Position numbers and translations under genes: made by a program. DNA of 64,000 nucleotides from assembly GCA_014607495.2 (NCBI GenBank), contig CP053154.1, forward strand, positions 10,106,001 to 10,170,000. The letters are read 5' to 3'. Positions 52,588 to 64,000 of the stretch are shown in pieces. Below the pieces are notes generated by a model. The model did no database searches and was not told where the DNA came from. It saw nothing but the letters and a program-made list of their open reading frames with translations. How positions within the stretch are numbered: the stretch's first letter is position 1; every line of letters starts with the position of its first letter. This DNA is from Carposina sasakii (Eukaryota > Arthropoda > Insecta > Lepidoptera > Carposinidae).

Positions 52588-55500
52588 TTAGAAGCATGGA
52601 TCTTGAACTCTCGGGGGGTCCGGTTTGGGGAATTCGCCAAGTTTGTCGATATAGTATAGATGCGCTCGGAACGGTTTCAACTCCCAAGGGACTTGGTCTT
52701 CCATGTTAGTAAGAGTCACACCCAAATCCTCCAGGGTCGGGAGGTCAGCTCGCACCACATCTGTTGTTGCCTCCTGGTGACGATATTTAGCAGTTTATAC
52801 AGTGTGATATGGGCGGTACTTCTAAGGCTTTATAATAGGCACTTTTTAAAAATTAACTTTAAAAAGGAGAAAAAAGTATTTTTTTAAAAGAAAAAATGCA
52901 TTTAATATTGAATTTTGATTATAATGTACCAATGAATTAGATATTTTTGATATTGAATACTTAGTCCGTATCTTTATCTATCAAAAACAGTTTTTTTAAT
53001 GCGTCAAAGATGATTTATACCTGGGTCGTTGCTGTTTGTGTCAGACGTGTCTACGACGAGACCAAAAAAATTTAAAAGTTTACCCTTCCGAGGGGAGGGG
53101 GCTGTGACCCCTTAATATATATTTTTTGTTGATAGAGATGGATGTCCAACTGGACTCTAAAGTCTTAGAAGTACCGCCCATATCACACTGTATATTAGAT
53201 TAACAAAGTCCCGTGGACATAACATAATGTTTGCTAATCACTCAATTATAACTGGTTGGCTGGAAGAAATCTCTGTTAAAGATAAGTTCGCGTTTGTACA
53301 TTATTTTTGTCGTTATCTTATCTTTGTGTTTTCTGTGTGCAATAAAAAAAAAAAGATAACAATGCCACATTTAGCATAACAGGCCTCCTGATTACGTAAG
53401 AGCAACAGCAAAGCCGAAGCAAAGCGATAGCTAAAATTGTACAATATTCGCCTTGAAATGTCAACGTTCCTATGAAATTCGTTTTACGTAATACGAATTT
53501 GACAAGCAATCAGCGATTTTTGTACAATTTTCGCTATCGCTTTTCTTTTGCTAGTTAGGTAAAAAGGGGGAGGGTCGGATGTTAAAGATCAGTGACACAT
53601 TAGCAGTGCATATCGCAGTGCTTATTATATTATAATATCGCTAGAAATGCGAAATTCTAATAGTATAAACATGACTTTCACGTAAAAAAAAGCTACATAA
53701 CTGTCGTACCGTACCGTAGTTTTTGCGTTTTGTTCACTCTATCCTATGAGTTTCAACTGCCACTCAATGTGCAAACCGTGGCGTGAAACTAGGCATAAGG
53801 AAAATTTTCTGTGCTATACGGGAGAGGCTACGTGCGGCCGTAGTATGGCGATTAATTACGATGATCTAACGCCACACATACATGGAGGAATAAGATGACA
53901 CCGACCTTAGCGAGTCTCCCATAGCTCTCATCATCATCATTTCAGCCCTGGACTCCACTGCTGGACATAGGCCTCCCCCAACAACCTCCATACCGACCGG
54001 TCGAAAGCGGCCTGCATCCAACCGACGCCCGCGACCTTGGCCAGGTCGTCCGTCCATCTTGCGGGTGGCCTTCCCACGCTGCGTTTGCCGATACGTGGTA
54101 TCCACTCTAGACCTTTCCAGCTCCATCGGCCATCAATTCTTCGAGCTATGTGCCCTGTCCGTTGCTCTAATGACTGTAAAACCAGCCTCAAGAGAAGTAA
54201 GGAAATGGAAACGTTACCTTTTCAAGACCTTCCCAATGGACTCCACCAAATGGATAGGCAGGAGAAATTAAGTTTATCAAGTGGACTTTCAATGTGAAAG
54301 TTGGATCGTATTTCATATCGTAGCGGTAGTAACCCCATTTCTCATCTTTACGCATTAGCTTGTAAAACCAATCCACAAGGTCAGCCAGAAGATATCTTTT
54401 CGGTCTGAAAAACGTAAAGGAAACATTGATTATAATAATAGGGCTTTATTTATAAACCATGTGTAAAATTAAGCAAGCTAGATGAGACGACTTGAAAGTC
54501 ATTAAGCACAATATTTGACATCAAAATGTATTCAATATCTGTCAAACTAGAGTTGATTAGCCTAATAAATGCTTAGTTTCTTTTATATGTGTATAAGCAT
54601 ACATGCAAAAACTTCGACAAAAACTGATATAGATATTTGGTAGGCACATATACAGAAGAAAATAAAAATGCACAGGTATTTGCTGTTTCATATGATTCTG
54701 TAGAGCAACCAATATCACATGATGTGCTGTCATTTTTACAATGTTGGCTATTATTTATATAATTAGCTACCTGTCTACAAGAGTTTATTTACAGTGGATT
54801 CTATGAATATGTATTACCAATAATGGACAAGTACATAGTGTGATCATCATAACCATAAGATCCTACTCATCTATTGTAATAGGTACATAAATCTTACCCA
54901 ACGGCCTGGTATGTTGTGCACCGGGTGTCAGGGTCTCGAGCACAGTTGACTATTCCCTGGGCGACGTCAGACACGAACACTGGCTGTTTTAATGTGGCCA
55001 AGCCAGCTTTATACAATGGCATACAGTTTGAATGTAGACGGAAGCCAGATGCAAAGGTTCTGTAAAAAAGTTCAAAGGTATGGTATGGTAGAACGGGCTT
55101 GTTTCCGCATCTCGACGACTGTGCGCCTATTTTGCATAAAGTCCAAAGGTAAAATGAAAAATCCTTTCAAACAAAAGTTTCTGAGTGTTACACCCACCAC
55201 CCAGTTTACTTTAATCTTTTACTGATTGGTTGTTTGGAGATAGCATAATTGATTAGAAGATAAAGCAGGGGCCAAAGGGACCAGACATAATTGGGATCAT
55301 GGGCTGGACATGAACTCTACCTAACAACAATAAACATCTTCACAATGAATAAATACCTTAAAAATCTGTCTTCAGACCCATATATGTCAGATGCTCTTAT
55401 GACAGTAGCTGTGGGGAATTCCTCCTTCACTGCTACTTCTCCAAGGTATTTGCTGATCTTGAACTTTGAAGGCTTGCTCAGAACCAATGGTTTAGGATTT

Positions 55501-57001
55501 GGTTCAGCATTCAAGTAGGACAGATGGATGAATCTTTCTACACCCATCTCTCTGGAGATCCTGGAATGATTTTAGTACATTTTGTTATATCCAGTCAGTA
55601 ACTGTACCTGTAGCAAACATATTAATTCATAAAGTAATCATCCTGAGATATAAATATTTCTAAGTTTGTTTTTGAAAAAAGGACTAGCAAGTATTGGACC
55701 ACTATCACTGATGCAATGGAATAGTTCTATGCTGATTAAGATATCTTAAGAGGAGAATTCATTTATTAAACTTTATGTGTTGTACTGATGTGGGGCTTCA
55801 CTAGAATACATCAGCTTAATGTGGCTGCATGTCCTACTTTGTCATCCTACAGTTCTGGTTACCCCATTTGGAAAGTCAGCTTTAAGAATAAAATTGGCAA
55901 TATGTTTTCAACATTACATACTTTTATGTGTAAAAACCATGAACGTATAAAGAACAACGGACGTAATGCTGTCAATGCACAGATTGAAGCACCGTTTTGG
56001 CGGTGTGTTGCGCATGTGTGCATATTTTCTAGTAGGCACCGAGCTTACTATGGTTTGTATGTGTGGGTGGATAACGCATCAATACACATCCCTACTCCAT
56101 GTAATATTGTTACCGAGCTTACTATGAATGCCTCACTCTGTGTATTGACAACACTCTGTCCGTTATTCTTTATATGTTCATGGTAAAAACAGTTATAATT
56201 ACCTGGCCAGACGTCTGGCACCATCAACATGAACATCATTATACTTGAAATTTTTGGTTTCATAATCTCTTCCAACAAGATTAATAACAACATTTGAATA
56301 TTTGACAGCTTTAGCAATGGACTCCTCATCTCGAATATCGTAAGGGCTGAACAAAACCTGCCCCAAATCGCCACACACCTTTAAGCGCTGGGCATCATAA
56401 AAGTCACTTCTGTAAGGTAGAATCAACTGCAAAACAAAATTTACAAATTATACATCTCCAATTATCTTGGGAACAAGTAAATAACATATCTCATTTAAAT
56501 ATCACATGCTTGAATAGTAGTATTACAGATATTAGGAACTGTATTGAAAATAACAATTGTTCCATTTCACATTGGATATGTAAGAAACTATATTCTGATC
56601 AATTTACCTGTGTACCAGTTTTCCCAAGTTTATTGCACACATAACGTCCTACAAATCCTGTTGCACCGAACACAGTGGCAACGATGCCGTTGAAACTACT
56701 TCGGCCGCCTGTGCCTCGCTTATATGCAGCCAGGTTAGGCCTCCCGTCAGTACTGTATTGCGTAGACTTGATGTAAACAATGCTTAATGATCCATTTTTA
56801 GCAGCTATAAAATGTAATAATAATTATAAAGACCAGTCTAGTAACCACTAACCTTTTAACAGCTGAATTTTTAACAAATCTAGCTAAAATATTACGGTAA
56901 AATTATGTAAGAGTTCTGAAGCTATTCTGATTAGTTTATCGAAAATACAACTCACACAATGCTTTGCCAGCGGATCGACCTGATAAGGCTACTGAAGCCA
57001 T
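52588..57001 (-). CDS. NDUFA9: NADH dehydrogenase (ubiquinone) 1 alpha subcomplex subunit 9 (39 kDa)
   Basis: Seven exons on the minus strand join in frame to 401 aa: 56956-57001, 56608-56804, 56203-56426, 55357-55560, 54898-55059, 54218-54404 and 52588-52773. The N-terminal ~35 residues are basic/hydroxylated, as for a mitochondrial import signal. A Rossmann nucleotide-binding loop GATGFVG is at 62-68, then [29 protein letters not shown] and [14 protein letters not shown]. The C-terminus holds [20 protein letters not shown], diagnostic of complex I subunit NDUFA9 (fly ND-39). This atypical SDR protein binds NADPH in the peripheral arm of complex I and is not itself an enzyme. All junctions are GT-AG. 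AATAAA (complement of 52531-52536) follows the stop. Introns 3 and 6 contain MITEs hard against splice sites. Confidence 0.96.
52800..53190. mobile_element. TIR MITE in NDUFA9 intron 6
   Basis: The ends CAGTGTGATATGGGCGGTAC and GTACCGCCCATATCACACTG are exact inverses, extended by TTCTAAG/CTTAGAA. TATA lies outside both ends. It is 391 bp with no transposase. The left end lies 26 bases from the last exon of NDUFA9. Confidence 0.85.
53383..53575. mobile_element. Foldback MITE in NDUFA9 intron 6
   Basis: CCTCCTGATTACGTAAGAGC at the left resembles the TIR of the element at 18313-19403. Inside, AAGCGATAGCTAAAATTGTACAA-type sequence (first 20 bases AAGCGATAGCTAAAATTGTA) pairs with TACAATTTTCGCTATCGCTT at the right. 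Confidence 0.55.
53937..54191 (-). pseudogene. LINE protein C-terminal fragment in NDUFA9 intron 6
   Basis: Second copy of the same LINE tail ([20 protein letters not shown], then GEAYVQQW), truncated at its 5' side. It starts only ~27 bases from the exon 6 donor and is oriented with the gene. Confidence 0.7.
55938..56182. mobile_element. MITE in NDUFA9 intron 3 with 8-bp duplication
   Basis: Ends CATGAACGTATAAAGAACAA and TTATTCTTTATATGTTCATG are inverse with few mismatches. They are flanked by GTAAAAAC on both sides (55930-55937, 56183-56190). A more degraded relative is at 60318-60575. The 8-bp duplication fits hAT. Confidence 0.75.
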
Positions 57002-58490
57002 TTTCAGGCTAAATTTCGTTATTACAGATAGAAAATTGTAAGTTTAGCTTTTCGTTTTCGCTTGCCAGCGATTTTTAATAATATCTATCTACCTACATCA
57101 ATTAAATGAAAACACCTGCTGCCTGTGTTCATCGCCGAGACATGACAGATGACAGAATTGACAGGAGTCAAAACTAGAGACAGTAATCACTACTTTCTGA
57201 TTAGAGATGGCCGATATAGGTACATCGATGCATTAAAAACACTCGATGTATGCATCGTTATAAGTCGTGTTCACTCAGGGTGACGGCTAGGCAAATTTTG
57301 ATATGCCGATTCTAGACCATGATTCTAATATTCTGCTCTGGGAGTAAAAAAAAAAGTATAATACTACAGCTTGTTACACTCGATGACTAAAATTGTATTG
57401 ATTCTGTATACAGCTATAAGATCAGTGTACATACATACAATTTAACAATAAATATATTTTCGAACAGCTGCTTCTCTTCCCGGGCATACTGTACAAGTCA
57501 GTAGAAGGACAAGAGGGTCTTGGTGTTTTGTAGGTGATGGGTTGACCACCTGTCACTACTAACCAAACTTGTACATCCACTGAAAGGAAACCACTGAAAA
57601 AAAATTTCTGACTATTTCTTAAATTTTTTTTTCTTAAATTACTAGAGCACTCTGTTATATTTTCAACATAAAAGTCGCAGTAGACTCAATATAAAATCAT
57701 TTCGTCGTAAACATGTCTTTTACAAAGCGACTTTAAAAAAGTAATCTAAACCTTTGAACTGGCTTCAGCTGAAAATTTGACAGGTCGTCGTAGTAGTCAT
57801 AGTGTTTCCACATTCAAAAAATTTGACAAAATGTCTTGTGACTCGATTCGCTTAGGGGTCATCCATATTATATTACGTCACAGGTAAAGGGGCAGGGAGG
57901 GGGTCGTCAAACTGTGACATTGTGTGACAAGGGGGTGGGAGGGGTCCTAAATTTCTTGACGTCACAATTTCATTCAATAATCTCTAAATATAAATTTGCA
58001 AAAAAAGCTAAATGTGACGTCACACTAGGGAGGGGGGGATCTCACAAATGTGACCACCTGTGACAAGGAGGGGGGGGAGAGGCAAAAAATCATGAAATTC
58101 GTGTGACGTAATTTATGGATGACTATAAAAATTCGACTATAAAAATATTCACACACGTCAGTTAATTTCAATTGCGTCATTTAATCAGTCCCTAACTAAG
58201 ATGCCTAAGGTCTTGTGTCATGTCAGCCCGTCTCTATCAGTTCTTTAAGGTCCATTGCTAAAAATTGACAATGTTTTGAAAACTTCAATGTATTTAGAAA
58301 TAAATCAATTGAACTGATCGATGTATGACATCGGAAATAACATCAATGTATCCATTGTTAAAAACTGTCAATGTTTTGGAAACTTCGATGTATTTAGGAA
58401 TAAATAAATTCAAATGATCGATGTATGACATCGGACAAAAAACTTCGATGTATATTTAAAAAATTTCATCCCTATTGCTGATGACAGGTG
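57002..58490. other. Intergenic region with MITEs
   Basis: Holds the NDUFA9 promoter side. It also holds a TIR MITE (about 57856-58124; GTCATCCATA...TTACGTCAC at the left, GTGACGTAATTTATGGATGAC at the right) with G-runs inside. An imperfect two-copy direct repeat of ~110 bp follows (58258-58470; GATCGATGTATGACATCGGA in each). No gene is seen. Confidence 0.5.
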
Positions 58491-58496
58491 ACAACA

Positions 58497-58870
58497 ATTT
58501 TTTTTATCTCGTAGGAAGGCCTCAATTTTTCCGATCCAATCCAATAATTGTAACACATGTGGGGTAGTTGAGGATGTTCATCACTTGTTGATGGAATGTG
58601 CAGAGAATCAAGCTGATAGATTAGCTTTGGTTCAAAAGTTAGGCCTTGGAGGATCAAACATGGGTTCTTTCCAAAGCGTATTGGCTGCACCTTCATCTGA
58701 AGATGCTGCCAAAATATATAATTTTTTTAATGAAAGGATTAATAGACCTTAATTTGATTACATAGGTACTTTATAAGTAAATATTGTATTGGTGGATAGG
58801 TAGAATAAGTGTAGGTTAAGACGAAGCTGACATTTTCGTTGTGCGATAAAAGCTTCAAAAAAATAAAGAG
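58497..58870 (+). pseudogene. LINE ORF2 C-terminal zinc-knuckle fragment and 3' UTR
   Basis: The frame reads RKASIFPIQSNNCNTCGVVE, then DVHHLLMECAENQADRLALV, and ends ...FFNERINRP stop at about 58752. C-x2-C-G-x-x-E-x-x-x-H-x-L-x-x-C is the knuckle at the C-terminus of Jockey/I/R1-class reverse transcriptases. A ~115-base 3' UTR and an AATAAAGAG end follow. It is a 5'-truncated insertion. Confidence 0.75.
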
Positions 58871-58876
58871 AAAAAA

Positions 58877-58999
58877 AATTCCGACGTTTCCATTCATCAT
58901 CATCATTATCATCTATCATAAATTCAGAAATCATTTACTTAAGACAATGGCTGTATGGGCTTAGTTCCCCTTGCCTTTCCTTCTGATAAACTAAAAAAA
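58877..58999 (+). mobile_element. Short poly-A retroposon, 5'-truncated
   Basis: Starts within the family at TTCCGACGTTTCCATTCATC and ends with GATAAACTAAAAAAAAAAA. It is inserted into the A-rich tail of the LINE fragment just upstream. Confidence 0.65.
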
Positions 59000-59235
59000 A
59001 AAAGAAAGGCCTCATTACCCAGGGATTTGGTATCTCCAGAGTTTACCTTCCTACCAGCACCCGTATGATGAATTTGGTGAGAGCGAGATGTCTCACTTTT
59101 AAACGTCAAATTTACAGAGCTATTAAAAACTAGATAAACTAAGTGTATGTACTTTCCATGTAAAAAATAGACTTAAGAATTAGAATAGACACTCGTTCTC
59201 GAGCCAGGACTGAATGAATTAGGGCTGATAGAAGT

Positions 59236-59456
59236 GTAAAAGTAAAACTTTAGTCGGAAAACGATCTCTTCATGGGCTTATGCAAGTTGTTTCTGCAATT
59301 ATTTTTGATTTTCATTAATTTTACACTCGTTCTTGAGGATTTTCCTGACGTTTCCTTTCATCATCATTATCATCAATCATAAATACAGAATTCATTTTAC
59401 TTAAGACAATGGCTGTATGGGCTTAGTTCCCCTTGCCTTTCCTTCGGGATAAATTA
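59236..59456 (+). mobile_element. Short poly-A retroposon, 5'-truncated
   Basis: Begins at GTAAAACTTTAGTCGG and ends TTCGGGATAAATTAAAC. About 220 bases of the 3' part remain. Confidence 0.65.
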
Positions 59457-59485
59457 AACAAAAAAATATATATAAAAAAATAAAG

Positions 59486-59895
59486 GATTCGGCGGGAAAA
59501 GCTGGAAGGGTGCAGGTGTAGTTTTCTTGTGAAAATCAAAAATTATTTGTAAATGGCTTGCATGTGTCCGTAAAGTGATGTTTTCTGGTAGATAAGTTAT
59601 ATTTTGATTACTTGTGCTGTGAATCTAGTGCGTGTGCATGGTTTTATACGCAGGTAAGCCGAGTGAAACTTTAGCCGGATTACGATCTCTTCATGGGCGC
59701 ATGTAAGTTGTTTCTGCAATAATTTTTCATTTTGACTAATTTTACACCTGTTCTTGAGGATTTTCCCGACGTTTCCATTCATCATCATCATTATCATCCA
59801 TCATTATTTTCAGAAATCATTTACTAAAGACAATGGCTGTATGGGCTTAGTTCCCCTTGCCTTTCTTTCGGGATAAACCTAAAAAAAAAAAAAAA
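59486..59895 (+). mobile_element. Short poly-A retroposon, full-length
   Basis: Runs from GGATTCGGCGGGAAAAGCTG to a poly-A of ~14 bases at 59881-59895. It follows the preceding truncated copy by ~30 bp in the same orientation. Confidence 0.75.
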
Positions 59896-60667
59896 ATTTT
59901 CCTTCCACAGAATTTAGTCAAAGCACAGAATAGAATATTTATTTTCCTTCTTGCACTGTACATAGTTATTGTAAATTACCATAAAGTGAGTATACGTAGA
60001 TTAGTTAAATTACATCCAGAGTGAAATTGTAAAGTATGTGTTCTAATAAATGCGATTTGAATGCGCTTTAAATTTCAAGATCCGAAATTAAGTTTCCCAA
60101 TAGAAGTTTCCCCTTATAAATTTTACTTCGTGATGAATTTTACTACCGCTTAATCGCTGAACGAAGAGTTGAAGAAATAGCTTAACTATTTGTATATATT
60201 TAAATATAACTACTAGAAGATAGATTTAACCATGGAGGTAATAAATGGATTTAACATAAATTATTAAGCCTTGATTATGTACCTTTACTACCACCACTAC
60301 TATTACCAAAAAACTAATATGAACGGACGTAATGCTGTAACTGCACAGATCTTAGATAATTTACACTATCTAAGGCACAGATAGAAGCACCGAAATGGCG
60401 CAAATACGTTGGGCATGTGTGCGTATTTTCCAGTAGGCGCCGAGCTTACTATGATTTGTATGTGTGTGTGAATAATGCGTCAATACACATCCCTACTCCA
60501 TGGAATATCGTTGCCGAGCTTACTATGAATGCTTCACTCTTTGTAGTCACAACACCGTCCGCTAATATGTAATACTTTTATTTATTGTAGCAGAATTTGT
60601 TTACCTGTGTTTCATTACTCTAAAAGGAATAATTCAATTACGCGGCTGATTATATTCACTTCAAACC
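59896..60667. other. ric8a upstream region with a decayed MITE
   Basis: AT-rich. 60318-60575 is a diverged relative of the MITE in NDUFA9 intron 3 (shared CGGACGTAATGCTGT, GCCGAGCTTACTATGA and ATACACATCCCTACTCCATG). The ric8a transcription start was not identified. Confidence 0.45.
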
Positions 60668-62567
60668 ATGGATGATAGTGATATTGCAGTGATAAGTAGT
60701 GGAGGTCAAATTGATGAAGTGTTCAAAATATTATCCAGGTTTTTGCAAAATGTAAGTTATGATTTTGAGTGACTGGGTGAAGTTCGAATTTTATATACTA
60801 TATAATTATGTATAGATATAATTATAGTTTTAAAAGTGCTTTAGAATTTTATTATAATATTGATGATTGAACCAACTATATTTCATGATTGCATTAAAAT
60901 AAAATTGTATGCAAATTTATTTAAATTCAATTCAATTTTGTTGTTGGATGGACATATTATTATAAAAAAAATAAACTAGAACATATTTTACTTGTATTTA
61001 AATTTTATTTTTAGAATGGAAAAATCTTTTCATTTGGAGATCTATCTCAACAAAGCAGGAGACTTTTATTGTGGACATCTCTGTTTCAACATCTCCAGAA
61101 GAAGAGTTCACTGTCTATTCATGCACTATGCTTATCCACCATAAGGGTGCTGAGGTTTGTATTTAATTAAATTTACACGAACAGATGTTTAGTAATACCG
61201 GTGCTGATGCAGGTCATTAGTAGGTACATCAGCTGTGTTTACTGCCAGTTTCACCTCCCGCTATTAAGTTCCTGATAATCTATCTGGCACTTGTTCTAAA
61301 AGATAACCCATACATTTACCTGACAAAAAAGTGCCAGATAGATTATACTGAACCAGGAGCAAGTGGTGAAACTGGAACTTTTTCTTTTAGCCGAGATAAA
61401 ACAGATCTTGAAGGAATGATATGTGAAAAGTGGATAACAACACTAATAGAGAGATCCGGTCTCTATAACTTTGTTGGTGTTGATGAGGAGTCCATGGCCT
61501 CTATGGAGTTGCCAGAGAAGGAAGTGGCAGTGGAAGCTCTGATGTGCCTCTGCAACTTAGCCTACAACAGTGAGGTGGCCCGGGCTCTGTGTGCACACAC
61601 CAGCATAGCCCAGGGACTGATTTCCAGGCTTAGAGTGTACAAAGATATACCATACAAAGATGATATCATGCTCTTTGACATGAAGCTACTCTTCATTCTT
61701 ACTGCTCTAAGGCAGGATATAAGAAGTAAAATTAAAGATGAGCTCCATGGTATGGACTATTTGATAAGTTGTTTGAATGAAATATTGTTGGATGCCTCAG
61801 TTGAGACTGATAATATGGGGGCTGCTGCAAGCAGTGGGCTCATTGAAGGGAGTCAGCATTGCCTTCTTAATGTATGTATTACATTACCATAGGACATAAA
61901 TTGGAATTTATATCATATACATTACTGATTAATTATTATAATGTTTGTTTTTATAGGATAATCAGCATGGAACTATATGTGAAATTCTAAAAACTCAATT
62001 TAACTTGATAATGCAGTCAGGGTCTGACGAGCCTAATGATCAAGAAGAAGCAATGTACCTAAAGTTGATGCCAGTCTTGACAGCTCTGCTGTATGCTCAT
62101 TGCTCCACTGAGGATAAACTAATGGATTTGAGGAGCAATATTGCAAACTTGTTAACAAGGTAAGATTTTTGTGTTATAAACATCTTTCTGTTCTTTATGA
62201 CTCCACCTGTATGCGATATAGAAGTAACAAAGATGAATAATTTTCTAGTAAAATTTATTCTATATGGGATATTCCTTTTATCTAAAACCATGATATTAAA
62301 ATAAATCTGGCTGTTGTAAGGAGGTACTATACAGGCAGGCCAAGTTAATTTTACTTGCAGTAAGTTTTAGAGAAAGACAACATCATATAAGATTCTGACT
62401 GGAATAATCAGCTGTAGGTTTATTCCAGTGTGCCACCAATGTACTATTCCCACCTGACACCCACCTTGGAGCAGGGTGAGACGTCAGAGTACAGCTATGA
62501 TGACAAGAACATGGATGCTCTGCAGGCCTTACTGAACTTACTGCAGCACAGACTGACTATCACCACA
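60668..62567 (+). CDS. ric8a: RIC8 (synembryn), G-alpha chaperone/GEF, 3'-partial
   Basis: Five exons (60668-60751, 61015-61154, 61391-61871, 61957-62159, 62429-62567) join in frame to 349 codons and end at a donor (ACCACA|GTGAGT). Ric-8 is a cytosolic armadillo-repeat protein that folds and activates G-alpha subunits, with roles in spindle orientation and synaptic signalling. Matches to family landmarks include RVLSRDKTDLEGM (human SRDRNCLDP region), EALMCLCNLAYNSEVARALC, FDMKLLFILTALRQDIRSKI and MDALQALLNLLQHRL. About 200 C-terminal residues, including the GYGNAAG block, are missing and should lie beyond 64000, because no exon encoding them was found up to the window edge. Confidence 0.92.
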
Positions 62568-64000
62568 GTGAGTATAATTAGCCACTTGTTGTATTGTGTG
62601 TGTGACAAAGGACAAATCGTGAATGTAATAAAAAAAATTGTATGTCAGTAGGTCTGTCAATCAAGTTTAGACTCAATTTGATTCTAAGCAAACTGATCAT
62701 ACCTACTAATGTAATGGACATAAGACATTGAAGTTTGGAAAAATGTAAAGATGTCGAAATGTTGGTTACTATTTCATACAAAAATTACAGTTCTTATAGA
62801 TTTAAGAAAATGAAACAGACTCAATAGTTCACACAAACGCGAACGGAGTCGCGGGAAACGGTAGTTAAGAAATAAAACCAATATAGGTATCATACATAAC
62901 TGAGTGCAGTAGGCATGTGATCACAGTTTTGTAAACAATTAAAATGTATAATGGATACATAATTTAATTAAAAACCACTTAATTTTCAATTAACTACTAG
63001 AATAACGTCATGATTACTCATTACCACAAAATCTGAAAATCATTATATTGTTTAATATGCTTATTCAAAAGTAACCTTAATGTTATGTTCGTGTAATTAT
63101 TTATTTATAGTTGGATAAGTTCATAGAATATTTAATTTACATTTAATCAAAATTTTTCTTACTTCAATATTGTATATCAAGGTTTTGTCGGTACCTATGC
63201 AGTCCTCTAATGTAGTGTCAACATCATGTAGTGTAATGTAGTTGTAAGGCCGAAAACCGATGCCTGCGACTAGCGGGGCGACGGCGGCAGCGGCGCGAGA
63301 GCGGTACGATAAACACATAGATTCTTATTGAAGGGAACTGGATGGCAGCGGCGCGGGGAGCGGCGTCCGAGCAACGAGCGCGCGTCGGCCGCTCCCCGCA
63401 GATTATTATTTACATTTTAATTACATATTTAATTTCAATTATTAATTTATTAATCTATATATTCTTATTTAATTTAATTCGCCCCGCAAATCGCTGACAT
63501 CCAGTTTTCGGCCAAATAGTGTCCTATAATAAAGTAATATTTGCTTATGAATATACATAATGTATGACATACATTATACCTTAAGCCCATCTGGCATAGT
63601 CAGACATTGCTACACAGACACTAGTACTCTGTAGGGTAGGCTATGTAAATATTAAGTTTCGTCTCGAACACACGAAAATTATGATAGAAAAAGAAAGATC
63701 TAGCCTCATATACATAACATGTAGATTCAAACTCCAATCCGAGCTAGACCTACGTACAATCAAATCATACATGCCTTCAAATTTGGAAACCTTATTGCAT
63801 ATTACCATCACACAAAGAGTGAATCTCCAATATCTATATCGGTCTTAGAATAAAAACCAATATCTGTCGGATTAAATGTGCTTGCTATTTTATTGAATAC
63901 TTATTACAAATAGTACTCGTATAAAGGTAGGTCGCTCGCCCGCTCGGTATCCTGCTTTTTCACCGAAAATTATTGTTTCTTGCCCACAACTATTGCTACG
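62568..64000. other. ric8a intron, running off the window
   Basis: No further ric8a exon was found. It includes a TIR MITE (63248-63513) and AT-rich sequence. Confidence 0.5.
63248..63513. mobile_element. GC-rich-core TIR MITE in ric8a intron 5
   Basis: The left end GGCCGAAAACCGATGCCTGC is matched inversely by GACATCCAGTTTTCGGCC, with homology on to CGGGG/CCCCG (~35 bp with small gaps). The interior has a GC-rich inverted pair GCGGGGAGCGGC / GGCCGCTCCCCGC that contrasts with the AT-rich surroundings. Confidence 0.65.

Noticed and set aside
1..64000. CRISPR array, bacterial operon or phage-type defence system
   Set aside because: Regular short spacers, operons and Shine-Dalgarno sites are absent; genes have GT-AG introns and are metazoan.

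Overview
This window is eukaryotic nuclear DNA, almost certainly from a moth or butterfly. The evidence is AT-rich intergenic sequence, short-intron insect genes with GT-AG junctions, and several repeat families typical of Lepidoptera: AACCGACTTC-bounded repeats, the 'cgcgactccgtccgcgtggac' repeat, TATGTATAG-ended MITEs, and RTE- and Jockey-like LINE tails. It is not prokaryotic; there are no operons, Shine-Dalgarno sites or CRISPR arrays.

Host genes, left to right. (1) One exon of mastermind (mam, minus, ~4976-5040 or longer); the rest of the gene lies off the left edge, so 1-4975 is probably intron. (2) Neurotactin (Nrt, plus, 8608-13496; six coding exons, 750 aa), a membrane-tethered cholinesterase-like adhesion protein without the catalytic serine. 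(3) A 711-aa coiled-coil gene resembling HMMR (minus, 20045-23706; six exons). (4) Sf3a2 (minus, 29312-30590; three exons, 260 aa). (5) RpS10 (plus, 32501-35995; three coding exons, 158 aa). (6) A lone THAP-domain first exon (plus, 42342-42412). (7) NDUFA9/ND-39 (minus, 52588-57001; seven exons, 401 aa). (8) ric8a (plus, from 60668), five exons and 349 codons before the window ends. These are unrelated housekeeping, signalling and adhesion genes and do not form a functional cluster. Exon joins were worked out by hand, and every reading frame closes.

Much of the rest is mobile DNA. At 5.5-7.8, 24.1, 30.7-31.9 and 58.9-59.9 kb there are about a dozen copies of a ~390-bp poly-A retroposon with 10-15 bp target-site duplications. 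At 14.0-17.1 kb a ~1.5-kb cassette carrying a LINE C-terminus is tandemly duplicated. At 18.35-19.32 kb there is a solo LTR, and at 24.98-28.89 kb a non-coding LTR element of the same family with three LTRs inside one 4-bp target duplication. At 36.20-40.28 kb a complete DNA transposon encodes a spliced, transposase-like protein (probably DUF7869 type) and carries subterminal repeats. At 44.1-49.4 kb there is a nested structure: a TIR element with a TA duplication contains a Penelope-like retroelement (RT plus GIY-YIG, intact 721-aa ORF) joined head-to-head to an inverted truncated copy. Both Penelope arms carry a hammerhead-ribozyme-like motif. A duplicate of the host sequence at 41.14-41.29 kb lacks the insertion and serves as an empty site. 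hAT-type MITEs with perfect 8-bp duplications occur at 41.3, 50.2 and 55.9 kb.

The strongest candidate for an under-described system is the Penelope twin-insertion architecture. A miniature copy of it, with the same ~39-nt one-sided tail, sits in the first RpS10 intron. The DUF7869-type transposon and the three-LTR element come next. All family assignments are from reading the sequence; no database search was run.
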